Source: Ornithinimicrobium ciconiae (lineage in GTDB: Bacteria; Actinomycetota; Actinomycetes; Actinomycetales; Dermatophilaceae). From it: a stretch of 64,000 nt of DNA. The notes under the pieces were generated by a model. The model worked only from the letters and a program-made list of their open reading frames with translations. It made no database searches and had not been told where the DNA came from. The translations under genes and the position numbers were made by a program. Location: the NCBI RefSeq assembly GCF_007197575.1, contig NZ_CP041616.1, positions 3,782,001 through 3,846,000 on the forward strand. Direction: 5' to 3'. Positions 9,797 to 21,644 of this stretch are shown here, one piece after another. Each line of letters begins with the position of its first letter. Positions within the stretch are counted from its first letter, which is position 1.

Positions 9797-9850
9797 CGTC
9801 CCATCCCTGGGGCGGCCGGGTCGTCCCATCCCTGGGGCGGCCGGGTCGTC
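9797..9850. repeat. Tandem 25-bp repeat between convergent genes
   Basis: A 25-bp unit beginning CGTCCCATCCCTGG occurs twice without change (9797-9821, 9822-9846), with the start of a third. It is GC-rich, contains CCCC/GGGG complements, and lies between two convergent stop codons (9774 and 9863), so it may act in termination. Confidence 0.7.
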
Positions 9851-9862
9851 CGTGCCCGGGAC

Positions 9863-11389
9863 CTACTGCAGCAACCCGTCGGCCACCAGGGCCCGCAGGG
9901 TCGGAACCACCTGGGCCTCGAGGTCACTCACCTCGTGCTCGGTGAGCACGGCGATGCCCCGCACGATCTGCGTCGCAGTCAGCTCCCCGTCACTGGCGCC
10001 GACCAGTCCCGCGCTGACCGTGTCCAGCCGCACGGTCCGGCGCAGTCCACCACCCTGTCGGAGCTGGATCACCATCGGGTCCGATCCACCCGGTCGCCCG
10101 ATCCGCTCCTCTGTGACATCTGCGGCCGTGGACCAGCGGGTCTCGAGCAGGTCGGTGTCCGTGTGCTCAGCCAGCCAGGTGCGAGCCCGCAGCCCCGCCA
10201 GGATCGCCGGCCCGGCTGGCTGTGCCACTGGACCGTGCAGGTCGTCCAGGTCACGGAAGGGGTCGCGATCCGTGAGCGGGCGCTGCAGCGTGATCACCCC
10301 GAACCCGATGCGCTCGATGCCGCGGGCGGCAAAGTCGTCCAGCCACGCGGCATACAGTGCCTCGAAGTCCGCCGTCCCGGGTCGGTGACCGCCATCGCGC
10401 GCCCAGGTCTCGGCATACTCCGCGACGTCCTGGACCTCGCGCTGGATCACCCACGCGTCGAGCGTGCTGTCGCTGAGCCATCCGCCGACCCGGTCGGTCC
10501 ACTCCTCACCGCGCCGCAGCTCCCAGTTGCCCAGCAGCTGGGCGATGCCACCGGGTGCCAGCACCGTCTCGAGGTCAGCGACCAGTCCGGCCACGATCGC
10601 GTCTCCGGGAGCGCCACCGTCGCGGTACTCGTAGAGCGGGACGTTGGGGTGCCGGGGCGTGATCACAAAGGGTGGGTTGGAGACGACGAGATCGAAGTGC
10701 TCCCCCGCGAGCGGTTGGAGCAGCGAGCCGGCACGCAGGTCGAGGTCGACACCGTTGAGCAGGGCGGTGAAGCGGGCATAGCCCAGGGCACGCTCGGACA
10801 GGTCCGTGGCGATGATCCGGTCGGCGTGCGTCGACAGGTGCAGGGCCTGGACGCCGCAGCCGGTGCCGAGGTCGAGGGCCCGGGCCACGTGCGGTCGCGG
10901 GGCCCAGGAGGCCAACGTGGTCGATGCCCCGCCCACACCCAGGACGTGGTCGGTGGGCAGCGCGCCTCCGAGCACCAGCTCCGAGAGGTCGGAGGCGACC
11001 CACCAGTCGTGCCGCTCGTCGCCGTAGGGTCGCAGGTCGCAGGTGCCGCGCAGCACAGATCCGTCCGGGGACTCCTCGGACGTGACGGCCAGGCCCATCG
11101 TCAGGAGGCCGGCCGAGCCGGTGCGCGGCAGAGCCCTGTCCAGTTCGACCACAGGCACGTCCTCCCCCAGCACCCACAGCCGCACGAGGACCCCCACCGG
11201 GTCGGCACAACTCGCCAGGGCACGTCGCGCCGGCAGCGCCTGCTCGCGGTGCAGGGCGCCGGAGGCCACCGACCCGAGCACGTCGGCCAGATGATCGGCG
11301 GTGTAGTCCGCCGCGGACAGGTCTGAGCGCAGGGCCTCGATCTGTGCTGCATCCGCCGTCGGCACCTGACGTCCGGCTATCTCTGTCAC
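9863..11389 (-). CDS. SAM-dependent methyltransferase (N6/N5-type, NPPF motif)
   Basis: 508 residues from GTG 11389 (GGAG eight bases upstream). An N-terminal winged-helix-like region (about 1-150) is followed by a class I methyltransferase: motif I ALDLGTGCGVQALHLS, acidic motif IIATDLSERAL, and catalytic NPPFVITP. NPPY/F motifs methylate amide or exocyclic amino nitrogens (HemK, RsmC and RlmG relatives), so a release-factor, ribosomal or rRNA substrate is plausible. The frame is open upstream to 11872, but that extension overlaps the neighbouring gene antisense to its reading and has no start signal. Confidence 0.85.
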   Translation of the reverse strand: MTEIAGRQVPTADAAQIEALRSDLSAADYTADHLADVLGSVASGALHREQALPARRALASCADPVGVLVRLWVLGEDVPVVELDRALPRTGSAGLLTMGLAVTSEESPDGSVLRGTCDLRPYGDERHDWWVASDLSELVLGGALPTDHVLGVGGASTTLASWAPRPHVARALDLGTGCGVQALHLSTHADRIIATDLSERALGYARFTALLNGVDLDLRAGSLLQPLAGEHFDLVVSNPPFVITPRHPNVPLYEYRDGGAPGDAIVAGLVADLETVLAPGGIAQLLGNWELRRGEEWTDRVGGWLSDSTLDAWVIQREVQDVAEYAETWARDGGHRPGTADFEALYAAWLDDFAARGIERIGFGVITLQRPLTDRDPFRDLDDLHGPVAQPAGPAILAGLRARTWLAEHTDTDLLETRWSTAADVTEERIGRPGGSDPMVIQLRQGGGLRRTVRLDTVSAGLVGASDGELTATQIVRGIAVLTEHEVSDLEAQVVPTLRALVADGLLQ

Positions 11390-12402
11390 GCGCACCGCTC
11401 CATTGTCACTCTCACCAGTCCCACTCGAAGCCGACCGAACAGTCCTGTGCCGGGGTGAGGAACCGGTGGACCGCGCGATCGGGAGCCAGCACGACCGGTT
11501 CGGTGAGCAGATCCGGTGGGACGGTGGCACTGAGCTCGGTCCACCGCACCCGCTGCGGCACGGCAGCGGCGTCGAAGCGCACCTCCAGTGACACTCCGCC
11601 CGCTGTTGCCCGCAGGCTGCGCCGAAAGTGGTCCAGTCTCGGCCCGCCAGCTGGAAAGGCGGCGATGGTCTCCAACGCTGCGGTCTGTCCGGGCGCCAGG
11701 GGAGACGGCAGGGCGATCTTGACTCGGAACCGGCCGGTCGGGTCGGGCACGGGTCGTCCGGCCGTGCCTCCCCGGACCACCTCGATCTCCACGTCGGAGG
11801 TGTCGAACAGATAGGACAACTGCTCCAGGTGGGTCTCTGCACGCACGATGTGCATGAGGGTGTGCCGTGCACGGGACCGGTCGGGGCCGACCTCGCACGT
11901 CTCGATCAGGGACTGGGTGCGATAGCTGGTCCGCGTGTGATCCAGGTGTGGATCCGCCGGTGCCGTGGCGACGGTCGTCCGGCTCGTGACCCGGTGGGGA
12001 TCTCCCGAGCGGAGATCAGCCTCAAGCAGCTCCCACAGCCGCTGCACGTCGGTCTCGGTCATCGCGAAGGCACCGACAAACCAGTTCAGCGTCTGGTGGG
12101 AGAGGTTGCGTCCGGCCATGGCTCGGGCCACGAGGTCCTTGAGCCGCCGTGGCAGGTCGGTGTCGGACTCGGCGACCTCGCCGATCTCCCACAAGTGTTG
12201 GGCCAGCACCTGCGCGACCGCACTCTGGTGCGGGTCGCTGGGCGAGACCCGGCGCACCTCCGAGCGCCATCTGCGACGGTAGGGACCGTCCTGACTCAGC
12301 AGGAGCCGCAGCAGCTCGGAGGTGACCGTGGCACGGGTCGGGGCCTCACGAACGGATCCGGCGGTCTGAGCTCCGCCGGCCGTCGTGGGCCCCGCGCCGT
12401 GC

Positions 12403-14709
<2,307 letters not shown>

Positions 14710-14909
14710 GACAGCAGCTCCGAGGGGTGCGGGCGGTTAGGCATAGATCCTCCTGGAAAACGCCGGTCGGCATCGACCGGGTGCGCCGGTGTAGGTGGTG
14801 CGCGTGTGGCGCCACTGTAACGGGGGCCACGCTACGTCACGGCTGTGATTTCCCCCACACCGACCCGAGGTGTTCGCGCCGGACGGTGGGAGACATACCG
14901 TTGCCAGCG

Positions 14910-17201
14910 ATGACCCGTGCACCTTTCGACCCTCGCGAGACCCTCGCCCACCTGGCCCGGGGGGCCCGCGGCGAGCGCCTTGCCCACGTGCGCCACCTGC
15001 CGCGCCGGGAGGCAGTCCGCGTCCCCTGGCCGGAGTGGACCGACCCGGGGGTGTATGCCGCGTGGTCCGGCGCGGGGGTCACCCACCTGTGGTCCCACCA
15101 GGGCGAGCTGGCTGAGCTGGCCCGGCAGGGACGGCATACGGTCTGCGCGACGGGGACCGCCTCGGGCAAGTCGCTCGGGTTCCTGCTCCCGGTCCTGACG
15201 GCGTTGGCCGAGGGCTCGCACGCCCCGACCGGGCGGGGCGCGACGGCGCTCTATCTGGCACCGACCAAGGCCCTGGCGGGTGACCAGTTGGCTCGGCTGG
15301 CGGCGATGGCGGTCCCGGGGGTGCGTGCTGCGGTCTATGACGGGGACACCCCGACCGAGGAGCGGCGCTGGATCCGCGACCACGCGCACTATGTCCTGTC
15401 CAACCCTGACCTGTTGCACCACTCGCTGCTGCCCGGTCACCGCCAGTGGGCACCCTTCCTGCGGGCGTTGCGCTATGTCGTGGTGGACGAGTGCCACGTC
15501 TATCGCGGCGTGTTCGGGGCGCACGTCTCGGCGGTGCTGCGCCGACTGCTGCGGGTCGCGGCCCGCTACGAGTCCCGGCCCACCGTGCTGTTCGCCTCCG
15601 CCACGGTTGCCGAGCCGGCGGCGCTGGCCTCAGCGCTGATCGGTCAGGACGTCACCGCCGTCACCCGGGACGGCTCCCCGCGCGAAGCCACCACCTTCGC
15701 GCTGTGGGAGCCGCCACTGGCCAGCGAGGGCACCCGGCGCAGTGCCGTCTCGGAGTCGGCGAGCCTGCTGGCCGACCTGGTCCTGCGCGACGTGCAGACG
15801 GTGGCCTTCGCCCGCTCCCGGGTCGGCGTCGAGGCGGTGGCCGCAGCAGCTCGCCGTGACCTGGCGGACGTTGATCCGGCCCTGGCGCCACGGGTCGCGG
15901 CCTACCGCGGCGGCTACCTGCCCGAGGAACGTCGCGACCTCGAAGCTGCCCTGCGAGGGCGGGAACTGCTGGGCCTGGCGGCCACCAACGCCCTGGAGCT
16001 GGGCATCGACATCGCCGGGCTGGACGCCGTCCTCATCGCCGGCTGGCCGGGAACCCGCGCCTCGCTCTGGCAGCAGGCCGGGCGCGCCGGCCGGACCGGC
16101 TCCGAGTCCCTCGCCGTGCTCGTGGCCGCCGATGACCCGCTCGACACCTATCTCGTGCACCACCCGGAGTCGGTCTTTGAGGCGCCGGTGGAGGCCAGTG
16201 TCTTCGACCCGGCCAACCCGCACGTGCTGTCGGCGCACCTGGCGGCCGCCGCGGCCGAGCTGCCGCTCACCCCGGCGGACACCGAGTGGTTCGGACCGAG
16301 CGTCCCGGCCCTGGCGGAGGCTCTCGTGGCGGGCGGTGTCCTGCGTGCCCGCCCGGCCGGCTGGTACTGGGCGCGGGCTGACCGCCCGAGCGACCACGTG
16401 GAGCTGCGCGGCATCGGCCAGACCGTGCGGATCGTGGAAACCCGCACCGGCCGGGTGCTGGGCACGGTGGATGAGGCACGTGCTCACTCCGCGGTGCACA
16501 CCGGGGCGGTCTATCTGCACCAGGGGCAGCAGCACGTGGTCACCGAGCTGGACCTGGCTGACGCCGCCGCCCACGTGGTCGTCGGTGACCCCGGGTGGAG
16601 CACCCAGGCCCGCTCGGTGAGCGAGTTCCGCATCCTCTCCACGACCCGGGAGCAGCAGTGGGGGCCCGCCCGGCTCTGTCTCGGCGCTGTCGAGGTGACC
16701 AGCCAGGTGACCTCTTTCCTGAGGCGGCTGCCCACCGGCGAGGTGATCGGCGAGCACCCGCTCGACCTGCCGCGCCGCAGCCTGACGACGGTGGCGGTCT
16801 GGTGGACGCTGCCGGAGGAGGAGCTGGCCCTGGCTGGCATCGGTGAGGCGGACATCCCAGGGGCACTGCATGCTGCTGAGCACGCCTCGATCGGGTTGCT
16901 ACCCCTGATCGCCACCTGCGACCGGTGGGACATCGGCGGAGTCTCGACAGCCCTGCACCCGGACACCGGCCTGCCCACCGTCCTGGTCTATGACGGGCAC
17001 CCGGGTGGGGCCGGCTTTGCCGAGCACGGCTTCCGGCACGCCCGGCAGTGGTTGGACGCCACCCTCCAGACGGTGCGAGCGTGCGAGTGCCCCGCCGGCT
17101 GTCCCTCGTGCGTGCAGTCCCCCAAGTGCGGCAACGGCAACGATCCGCTGAGCAAGACCGGGGCTGTGCAGGCGTTGGCTCATCTGCTCTCCGGGCACTG
17201 A
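14910..17201 (+). CDS. MrfA-type DEAD/DEAH helicase with C-terminal Cys cluster (Rv3649-like)
   Basis: 763 residues from ATG 14910. Superfamily 2 motifs: Walker A ATGTASGKS (about 80), motif II VVDECHVYRGVFG, motif III FASATVAEP, and motif VI QQAGRAGR. The C-terminus has a DUF1998-like region with four cysteines in CECPAGCPSCVQSPKCGNGN. This is the architecture of Bacillus MrfA, which acts in mitomycin-lesion repair, and of mycobacterial Rv3649. In Actinobacteria this gene usually sits beside the Rv3654c TadE-like gene, as it does here. Upstream in-frame codons to 14727 lack a ribosome site and conflict with the hppA promoter. Confidence 0.93.
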   Translation: MTRAPFDPRETLAHLARGARGERLAHVRHLPRREAVRVPWPEWTDPGVYAAWSGAGVTHLWSHQGELAELARQGRHTVCATGTASGKSLGFLLPVLTALAEGSHAPTGRGATALYLAPTKALAGDQLARLAAMAVPGVRAAVYDGDTPTEERRWIRDHAHYVLSNPDLLHHSLLPGHRQWAPFLRALRYVVVDECHVYRGVFGAHVSAVLRRLLRVAARYESRPTVLFASATVAEPAALASALIGQDVTAVTRDGSPREATTFALWEPPLASEGTRRSAVSESASLLADLVLRDVQTVAFARSRVGVEAVAAAARRDLADVDPALAPRVAAYRGGYLPEERRDLEAALRGRELLGLAATNALELGIDIAGLDAVLIAGWPGTRASLWQQAGRAGRTGSESLAVLVAADDPLDTYLVHHPESVFEAPVEASVFDPANPHVLSAHLAAAAAELPLTPADTEWFGPSVPALAEALVAGGVLRARPAGWYWARADRPSDHVELRGIGQTVRIVETRTGRVLGTVDEARAHSAVHTGAVYLHQGQQHVVTELDLADAAAHVVVGDPGWSTQARSVSEFRILSTTREQQWGPARLCLGAVEVTSQVTSFLRRLPTGEVIGEHPLDLPRRSLTTVAVWWTLPEEELALAGIGEADIPGALHAAEHASIGLLPLIATCDRWDIGGVSTALHPDTGLPTVLVYDGHPGGAGFAEHGFRHARQWLDATLQTVRACECPAGCPSCVQSPKCGNGNDPLSKTGAVQALAHLLSGH

Positions 17202-17299
17202 TCCACAGGAGGCCAGGTGACGCGTGGGCGGGCGCCGTTGACCGTTCGTCGGTAGTGTCGTGCGACGTCCGGTCGACCCAACCTGCGTGAGGTGGTCCC

Positions 17300-17821
17300 A
17301 TGCTCATCCTCGGCATCTTGCTGATCGCCGCGGCCCTTGTGGTCTTCGGCTACATGTTCTTCGGCACCAGTGACCTTGCTCCGATGGACATCGATCTGGG
17401 CATCTTCACAGTGCAGCTGACTCCGCTGCATCTCTATCTCCTCGGCGCAGCGACGTTGGTCGTGCTGACCCTTGGCCTGCTCACACTGGTCGCCGGGCTG
17501 CGCGCCTCGCGCCGTCGACGCCGCGAGGTCAAGGAGCTGCGCAAGGCCGTGCACGACGGCGGGACGGGCGAGGACCGCGACCTCCGCGAGACGACTGGCT
17601 ATGAGCGCGAGATCGCGACCCCGGTCGACTCCCGGACGGGCCGCACTCGCGACGACGCCAGGGTCGACGAGCGGCTGTCCACCTCGCCTCCGGGGGCCGG
17701 GCCCCGCGCCGACATCGGCGAACCCGCACCCACCGATCGTTCCCCGGACGACGCCCACATCGCCCTGCCCAGCGACTATCCGTCAGACGCCCCGCCCCCT
17801 GACGGTCCGCGCCGGTCCTGA
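17300..17821 (+). CDS. Small membrane protein with charged tail
   Basis: 173 residues: a hydrophobic helix at about 1-24, a second at about 48-68 (LLGAATLVVLTLGLLTLVAG), then a basic patch (RRRRREVKELRKAV) and a long hydrophilic, Pro/Asp-rich tail. Two-helix topology with a cytoplasmic tail resembles LapA/DUF1049-type proteins, but no family is secure. It ends four bases before the convergent TadE-like gene. Confidence 0.7.
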   Translation: MLILGILLIAAALVVFGYMFFGTSDLAPMDIDLGIFTVQLTPLHLYLLGAATLVVLTLGLLTLVAGLRASRRRRREVKELRKAVHDGGTGEDRDLRETTGYEREIATPVDSRTGRTRDDARVDERLSTSPPGAGPRADIGEPAPTDRSPDDAHIALPSDYPSDAPPPDGPRRS

Positions 17822-17824
17822 CGG

Positions 17825-18214
17825 TCACGTGCTGGGGGCGGGCACTGCTCCCGCTCGCGCCACGGCCCGTGCCTCGGCACCGCCGAGGGCTGGCACCGTG
17901 ACCTCCACACGGAGGACGGCGCTGACGGTCTCGCTCTCACCACCGGCTGAGCACCCCGTGAGCGTTGCGTTGTTGGCGCGTGCGAGCTCCCCTGCCGCTG
18001 CACAGGCTGACTCAGCGGTGCCGCCCTCGAGGAGCACTGCGGCGCCGGCCAGGGCCGCGGAGTCGGCACCAGCGCGGGCCTGCAGGCTCGCGCGGAGTGC
18101 GACCCCCAGCACGAGCAGCGCCGCCAGCAGGGTCACCAGGACCAGGATGACTCCGAGGCCCAACACGGTCGCTGAGCCCCGCTCCCGATCCCGATCCCGC
18201 TCCCGGGACGTCAT
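17825..18214 (-). CDS. Rv3654c-family TadE-like pseudopilin-type protein
   Basis: 129 residues: a basic Arg/Asp N-terminus, GSATVLGLGVILVLVTLLAA (class III leader-like signal with one membrane helix at about 15-37), then an Ala-rich extracytoplasmic domain with QARAGADSAALAGAA and two Cys. This matches the helicase/secretion-neighbourhood TadE-like family found beside Rv3649-type helicases. Its start overlaps the end of tadE by four bases (ATGA). Likely a minor pilus or assembly component. Confidence 0.85.
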   Translation of the reverse strand: MTSRERDRDRERGSATVLGLGVILVLVTLLAALLVLGVALRASLQARAGADSAALAGAAVLLEGGTAESACAAAGELARANNATLTGCSAGGESETVSAVLRVEVTVPALGGAEARAVARAGAVPAPST

Positions 18215-18582
18215 GGCGATCCCATACGCGCAGCGGGCTCAAGGGCCGCCTCGACGCGCGCGTGGCCGCGCGGCAGCCCGGGTAGGTATCGGGTCCGGCC
18301 CGGTGCTGTCACGGCGACGACCGCCCTGTCCTCGTCGACGCTCACCTCGACGTCCGCACCTGGGGGCGCGGCCTGGCGGGCGATCTGCTCGACGATGCCT
18401 GAAGGCTCCCCACGTGCTGCGGCACGCACCGCGATCCGCGCCGCATCGACGCACCGCATCTGGTCAACAGCCAGACCGAGACCGCTCAGGCACAGCGCGA
18501 GCACCGCCACCAGGGCTGGGATGACGATGGCCAGCTCGGCGGTCACCATGCCGTCCTCGTGGCGGCGCCCGCACCCGCTCAC
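18211..18582 (-). CDS. TadE-family pilus assembly protein
   Basis: 123 residues from GTG 18582, whose GTGA overlaps the pilin stop codon (18579-18581). GMVTAELAIVIPALVAVLAL (residues 11-30) is the TadE-type cleavage signal and membrane helix; a small domain follows with paired-cysteine-free beta content. It is coupled to the pilin upstream and to the TadE-like gene downstream. Because the pilin gene has lost its 5' half here, expression of this coupled gene probably depends on readthrough from the element or a new promoter. Confidence 0.85.
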   Translation of the reverse strand: MSGCGRRHEDGMVTAELAIVIPALVAVLALCLSGLGLAVDQMRCVDAARIAVRAAARGEPSGIVEQIARQAAPPGADVEVSVDEDRAVVAVTAPGRTRYLPGLPRGHARVEAALEPAARMGSP

Positions 18583-18689
18583 AGCGAGACCGAGAGTGCT
18601 GCCTTGATGACCTTGGTCACCAGCGACTCGATCCCGCCGGACTGCACGATCGCCAGCATCACGGCGGCAAACGCGCAGGCTGCAATCGT
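18579..18689 (-). pseudogene. Flp-like (DUF4244) pilin gene, C-terminal half, cut at attL
   Basis: The minus-strand frame reads TIAACAFAAVMLAIVQSGGI and then ends ...KAALSVSL-stop, the hydrophobic helix and tail of a DUF4244/Flp-type pilin. There is no start codon. The missing N-terminus (AGMTTAEYAVGT) is found 40 kb away at 58,838-58,947. The break falls inside the codons for Gly-Thr-Ile/Met-Ala-Ala-Cys, at the serine-integrase crossover. Joining the two halves restores an ordinary pilin of about 70 residues. Confidence 0.88.
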
Positions 18690-18709
18690 CCCACGCGAAC
18701 TGCGTACTC
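18661..18709. other. attL of the integrative element
   Basis: The left junction has pilin coding sequence on the left and element DNA on the right, meeting at ATCGT (18685-18689). The element arm ends in GCGTACTC (18702-18709), whose last base is 24 bases from the first base of the core. The right junction has GAGTACGC at exactly the mirrored distance, so the reconstructed attP is a 49-bp imperfect palindrome centred on the core, as expected for a large serine integrase. The integrase gene begins 276 bp to the right. Confidence 0.8.
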
Positions 18710-18984
18710 AGCAGCGAGGCACCCACCACAGCCCGATGTGGCGTCAGCTGGCACACCCCAGATGACGTTGTTCGAACGCCCAGAGACGAACAGGCGACCT
18801 GTACCGAACCGTGGTGGCACAGGGCTCCCGTGAAGAAGAAGACACAAGACCACAACTGCCCTGTAATCGATCGCCATCCGAGGTACAGGCATGTCACCGT
18901 CCAGGCCCGCAGCACGGCAGACACAGGACAGCTCCAGCGTGTGGCCGCCCTCGTCACCACCGCCCGCGGGACGAGGCGGGCGTC

Positions 18985-20553
18985 GTGAGGGTCGTAACGT
19001 ACGCCCGGGTCTCGACGCAGGAGCAGGTCGAGCACGGCACCTCGCTGGAGGACCAGCGCAAACGTCTCGCGGCACGGGCAGTCGCGGACGGCCACCAGCA
19101 CGTCCAGCACTTCGAGGACGGTGGCCTGAGCGGAGGGTCGATGAATCGCCCCGGACTGACGGAGTTGCGGTCACTCGTCGCCAGGGGTGGGGTCGACGCA
19201 GTACTCGCCACCAAGATGGACCGAGTGGCGAGGAGCGTCCGCGACCTCGTGAACCTGCTCGAGGAACTCGCCGGGAACGGCTGCGCGGTAGCGTTCATCG
19301 ACGAGGGCATCGACACATCGACCGCGGCCGGAACGATGCACTCACAAATCCTGTCCGCGGTCGCGCAGTTCGAACGGAACCGTATCTCCGAGCGAACACG
19401 GTCAGGTCGACGTGCTGCGGCGGAGGCAGGCCGGTTCGTCGGGTCGACGCCGCCGTACGGCTACCGGGTCACGGGCGGTCACGGTGACCGGCACCTGGTA
19501 GTCGAGGAAACCCAGGCGCGGGCCATCCGACTCATCTACCGACGCCTGGTCGTCGAGCGGGTGCAGGCCAAGCACGTGGCCGCCGAGCTGAACGAGTCCC
19601 GGCTGCCCCCCGCGCTGAAGGACACATGGGACGCGGCCACATTGCGCCGTTGGGCGAAGGACGAGGGCCACATCCGCAACGCCGCCGGAACGTGGACGTT
19701 CGATGGTGTCGACGTTCCGATTCCCCCCATCCTCACACCCACCGAGGCGGCTGTGTGGCGGGCCTGGTCCTCCGAGTCTCGCTCGAACTTCCCCGCCCGC
19801 GCTCCCCAGACGTACCTCCTGAGCGACTTCGTCCGGATGCCGTGTGGCCGGCGTGCGATGGGGCGGACCGTCACGGGGCAGGAGCCGACGTACAGCTGCA
19901 GGGACCGGCTGACCGCAGGCGTGCCGGGCCACCTCGACTGCAAAAATCTGCACGCACCGACACTGGAAAGCACCGTCATCCACGAGGTGCGAGCACGCCT
20001 GCTCCAGCCTGCGGTTCTGCGAGCTGCGGTCTCCGGGGCCAGCCGTGGCGTCTCAGCCGGTACCCAGCTGGTGCAGCTGCAACAAGAGCTGGACTCGCTC
20101 GACGACAGCATTGCGGAGGAGATGGCTCTCCTGCGCGAGTCGGGTCTGCGTCGGGAGTCGGTGGCTCGTGTCCTCAGACCGCTCAAGGACCAGCAAGAGG
20201 GGCTGCAAGCCAAGGCGCGTGCCCTGAGACGCCGTCTGGCGGAGGAGGCTGCGGGCCCGGGGCCGAGGCAGATTCGCGAAGCGGTAGACCAGTTGAGTGC
20301 GGGCCTCGCCACTGACGAGCCGGCCCTCTGGCGTCAGGTACTCGACACGTTGAACGTCGTCGTCCACATCGTGGAGCACGTCGAGTGCGACGAGTGCGGC
20401 GGCAGCGGCTACCTGGCGCTGCCTCCAGGACAGGGACGCCGCTGGGCACAACGGTGTCCCGGTTGTCTCCGGGGGAAGGTGCCGGTACTGGAGATTGAGA
20501 TGGACGACGTCGTGGCCCTGGCGGTCGCTGACGGGCTGCAGGAGGTCGGCTAG
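18985..20553 (+). CDS. Large serine integrase
   Basis: 522 residues from GTG 18985. The resolvase catalytic domain has YARVSTQEQ with nucleophile Ser10 and the conserved MDRVARSVRDL and QFERNRISERTRSGRRAA. The recombinase domain follows (PPYGYRV..., about 150-260), then a zinc ribbon with paired Cys (CGRRAMG ... YSCRDR ... DCKN) and a coiled coil (about 355-440). An extra C-terminal module carries CDECGGSG and CPGCLRGK. This protein performs attP x attB integration, and excision with a directionality factor. It lies next to attL, the normal position. Confidence 0.95.
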   Translation: MRVVTYARVSTQEQVEHGTSLEDQRKRLAARAVADGHQHVQHFEDGGLSGGSMNRPGLTELRSLVARGGVDAVLATKMDRVARSVRDLVNLLEELAGNGCAVAFIDEGIDTSTAAGTMHSQILSAVAQFERNRISERTRSGRRAAAEAGRFVGSTPPYGYRVTGGHGDRHLVVEETQARAIRLIYRRLVVERVQAKHVAAELNESRLPPALKDTWDAATLRRWAKDEGHIRNAAGTWTFDGVDVPIPPILTPTEAAVWRAWSSESRSNFPARAPQTYLLSDFVRMPCGRRAMGRTVTGQEPTYSCRDRLTAGVPGHLDCKNLHAPTLESTVIHEVRARLLQPAVLRAAVSGASRGVSAGTQLVQLQQELDSLDDSIAEEMALLRESGLRRESVARVLRPLKDQQEGLQAKARALRRRLAEEAAGPGPRQIREAVDQLSAGLATDEPALWRQVLDTLNVVVHIVEHVECDECGGSGYLALPPGQGRRWAQRCPGCLRGKVPVLEIEMDDVVALAVADGLQEVG

Positions 20554-21299
20554 TGGTGTCGCAAACCCCACGGGACACGGTGGTCCGTTGGACCCAGACA
20601 CTCGTCGAACCACTCCTCCCCCTCGAGCAGAGAACCCAGCTCGAACACAAGATGCGGAGGATCTGCGCGGCCCACCCGGCCTGGGCGGCCATCACCATCG
20701 GCGGCACCATCGCCGACATCATGCAGTCCCTGCCGGACGACGACCCGTGGCGCAACTGCTCCGCCCGGATCGGCAAGATGACCACCGGCAGCCGGCCACC
20801 GGTGCGGGACGGCGCCAGGCTGCCGGCCGGTGGACGACTGGGCACCTGGTCCAGCTTCGTCGACACCCTCGGCCGGCCCAGTGAGGAGGACATCACCCTC
20901 GACCCGGCCTACATCCCGATAGCCACCAACCTGACCCCGGTCGCCGAGGCAGTCCTCGCCTTCGGGGCCGTCGGCTGGGAGGAGGCCAGCGCCGCCGTCG
21001 CCGCCACCACCGAACGCGGCGAGATCACCAGCGCCGTCGACGACCTGGCCAACCTGCCCGGCACCGCCACGCTGGTTCACGCCCCCGTCTACACCTACGG
21101 GGTGCCGGCGCTGAGGTGGGCGTCCTACCGCAGGCGCTCCTACGGCACCAGCCCGGACGACCCGTGGCTGGCCGAGGCGCTCTACCGGTGGTCCTGGCGG
21201 GCCGGGCGGATCCTCGGTGGGATGTCCTGGGACGAGAACATGGTCAGCGTCCGGATCGAGGCCGAGCGGCTCGACCCGATCCCCGACGAGCACTTCTGA
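20553..21299 (+). CDS. Hypothetical protein coupled to the integrase
   Basis: 248 residues; GTG start overlaps the integrase stop (TAGTG) with GGAGG ten bases upstream, so both are made from one message. It is soluble with no known motif; the N-terminus is helical (EQRTQLEHKMRRICAAHPAW) and later segments are rich in Asp/Pro/Trp. Genes coupled to serine integrases sometimes encode the directionality factor, and that is a guess for this one. It ends just before a strong terminator. Confidence 0.75.
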   Translation: MVSQTPRDTVVRWTQTLVEPLLPLEQRTQLEHKMRRICAAHPAWAAITIGGTIADIMQSLPDDDPWRNCSARIGKMTTGSRPPVRDGARLPAGGRLGTWSSFVDTLGRPSEEDITLDPAYIPIATNLTPVAEAVLAFGAVGWEEASAAVAATTERGEITSAVDDLANLPGTATLVHAPVYTYGVPALRWASYRRRSYGTSPDDPWLAEALYRWSWRAGRILGGMSWDENMVSVRIEAERLDPIPDEHF

Positions 21300-21308
21300 G
21301 CACTGAAC

Positions 21309-21342
21309 CGAAACCCCTGGGTGGCTGGTCCCAGGGGTTTCG
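21309..21342. terminator. Bidirectional terminator
   Basis: A perfect 13-bp stem, CGAAACCCCTGGG / CCCAGGGGTTTCG, with an 8-nt loop lies between the + strand integrase unit (ends 21299) and the convergent minus-strand unit (ends 21354). Confidence 0.85.
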
Positions 21343-21353
21343 AGTCGGTGGGC

Positions 21354-21644
21354 TCACTCCGCGTGGCGCAGGTACATGAGACGGATCGCGGTGTCCTTCT
21401 CGACAGCCTCGTCCACCTCTTCGAGGCTCAGTCCGGACACGCGGGACACCTCCTCGCGGGACACGGGCTGCCAATACCCCGGGTACTGCCCCCGCGGGTC
21501 TACCGGTTGCGGCTTCAGTGCCCCAGCTACCGCCACCTGCAGACGGACCGGGTCCTTAGTGCGTACTGCACGGAGGATCGACCGGATCTCCTGGGCCCTT
21601 GGGAACTCCCTTTCCTCCAGCGCCGCCGCGATCATCGGGTCCAT
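21354..21644 (-). CDS. Small hypothetical protein of the element
   Basis: 96 residues, not recognised. It is charged and helical at the N-terminus (IAAALEEREFPRAQEIRSIL). A C-terminal segment, REEVSRVSGLSLEEVDEAVE, looks like a short helix-turn-helix. Its start overlaps the stop of the next gene upstream (21644), so it is the last of a coupled three-gene string. Confidence 0.6.
   Translation of the reverse strand: MDPMIAAALEEREFPRAQEIRSILRAVRTKDPVRLQVAVAGALKPQPVDPRGQYPGYWQPVSREEVSRVSGLSLEEVDEAVEKDTAIRLMYLRHAE

Noticed and set aside
11390..11872. Long N-terminal extension of the methyltransferase frame
   Set aside because: It overlaps the 11412-12440 gene in another frame and has no ribosome site; the GTG at 11389 has one.
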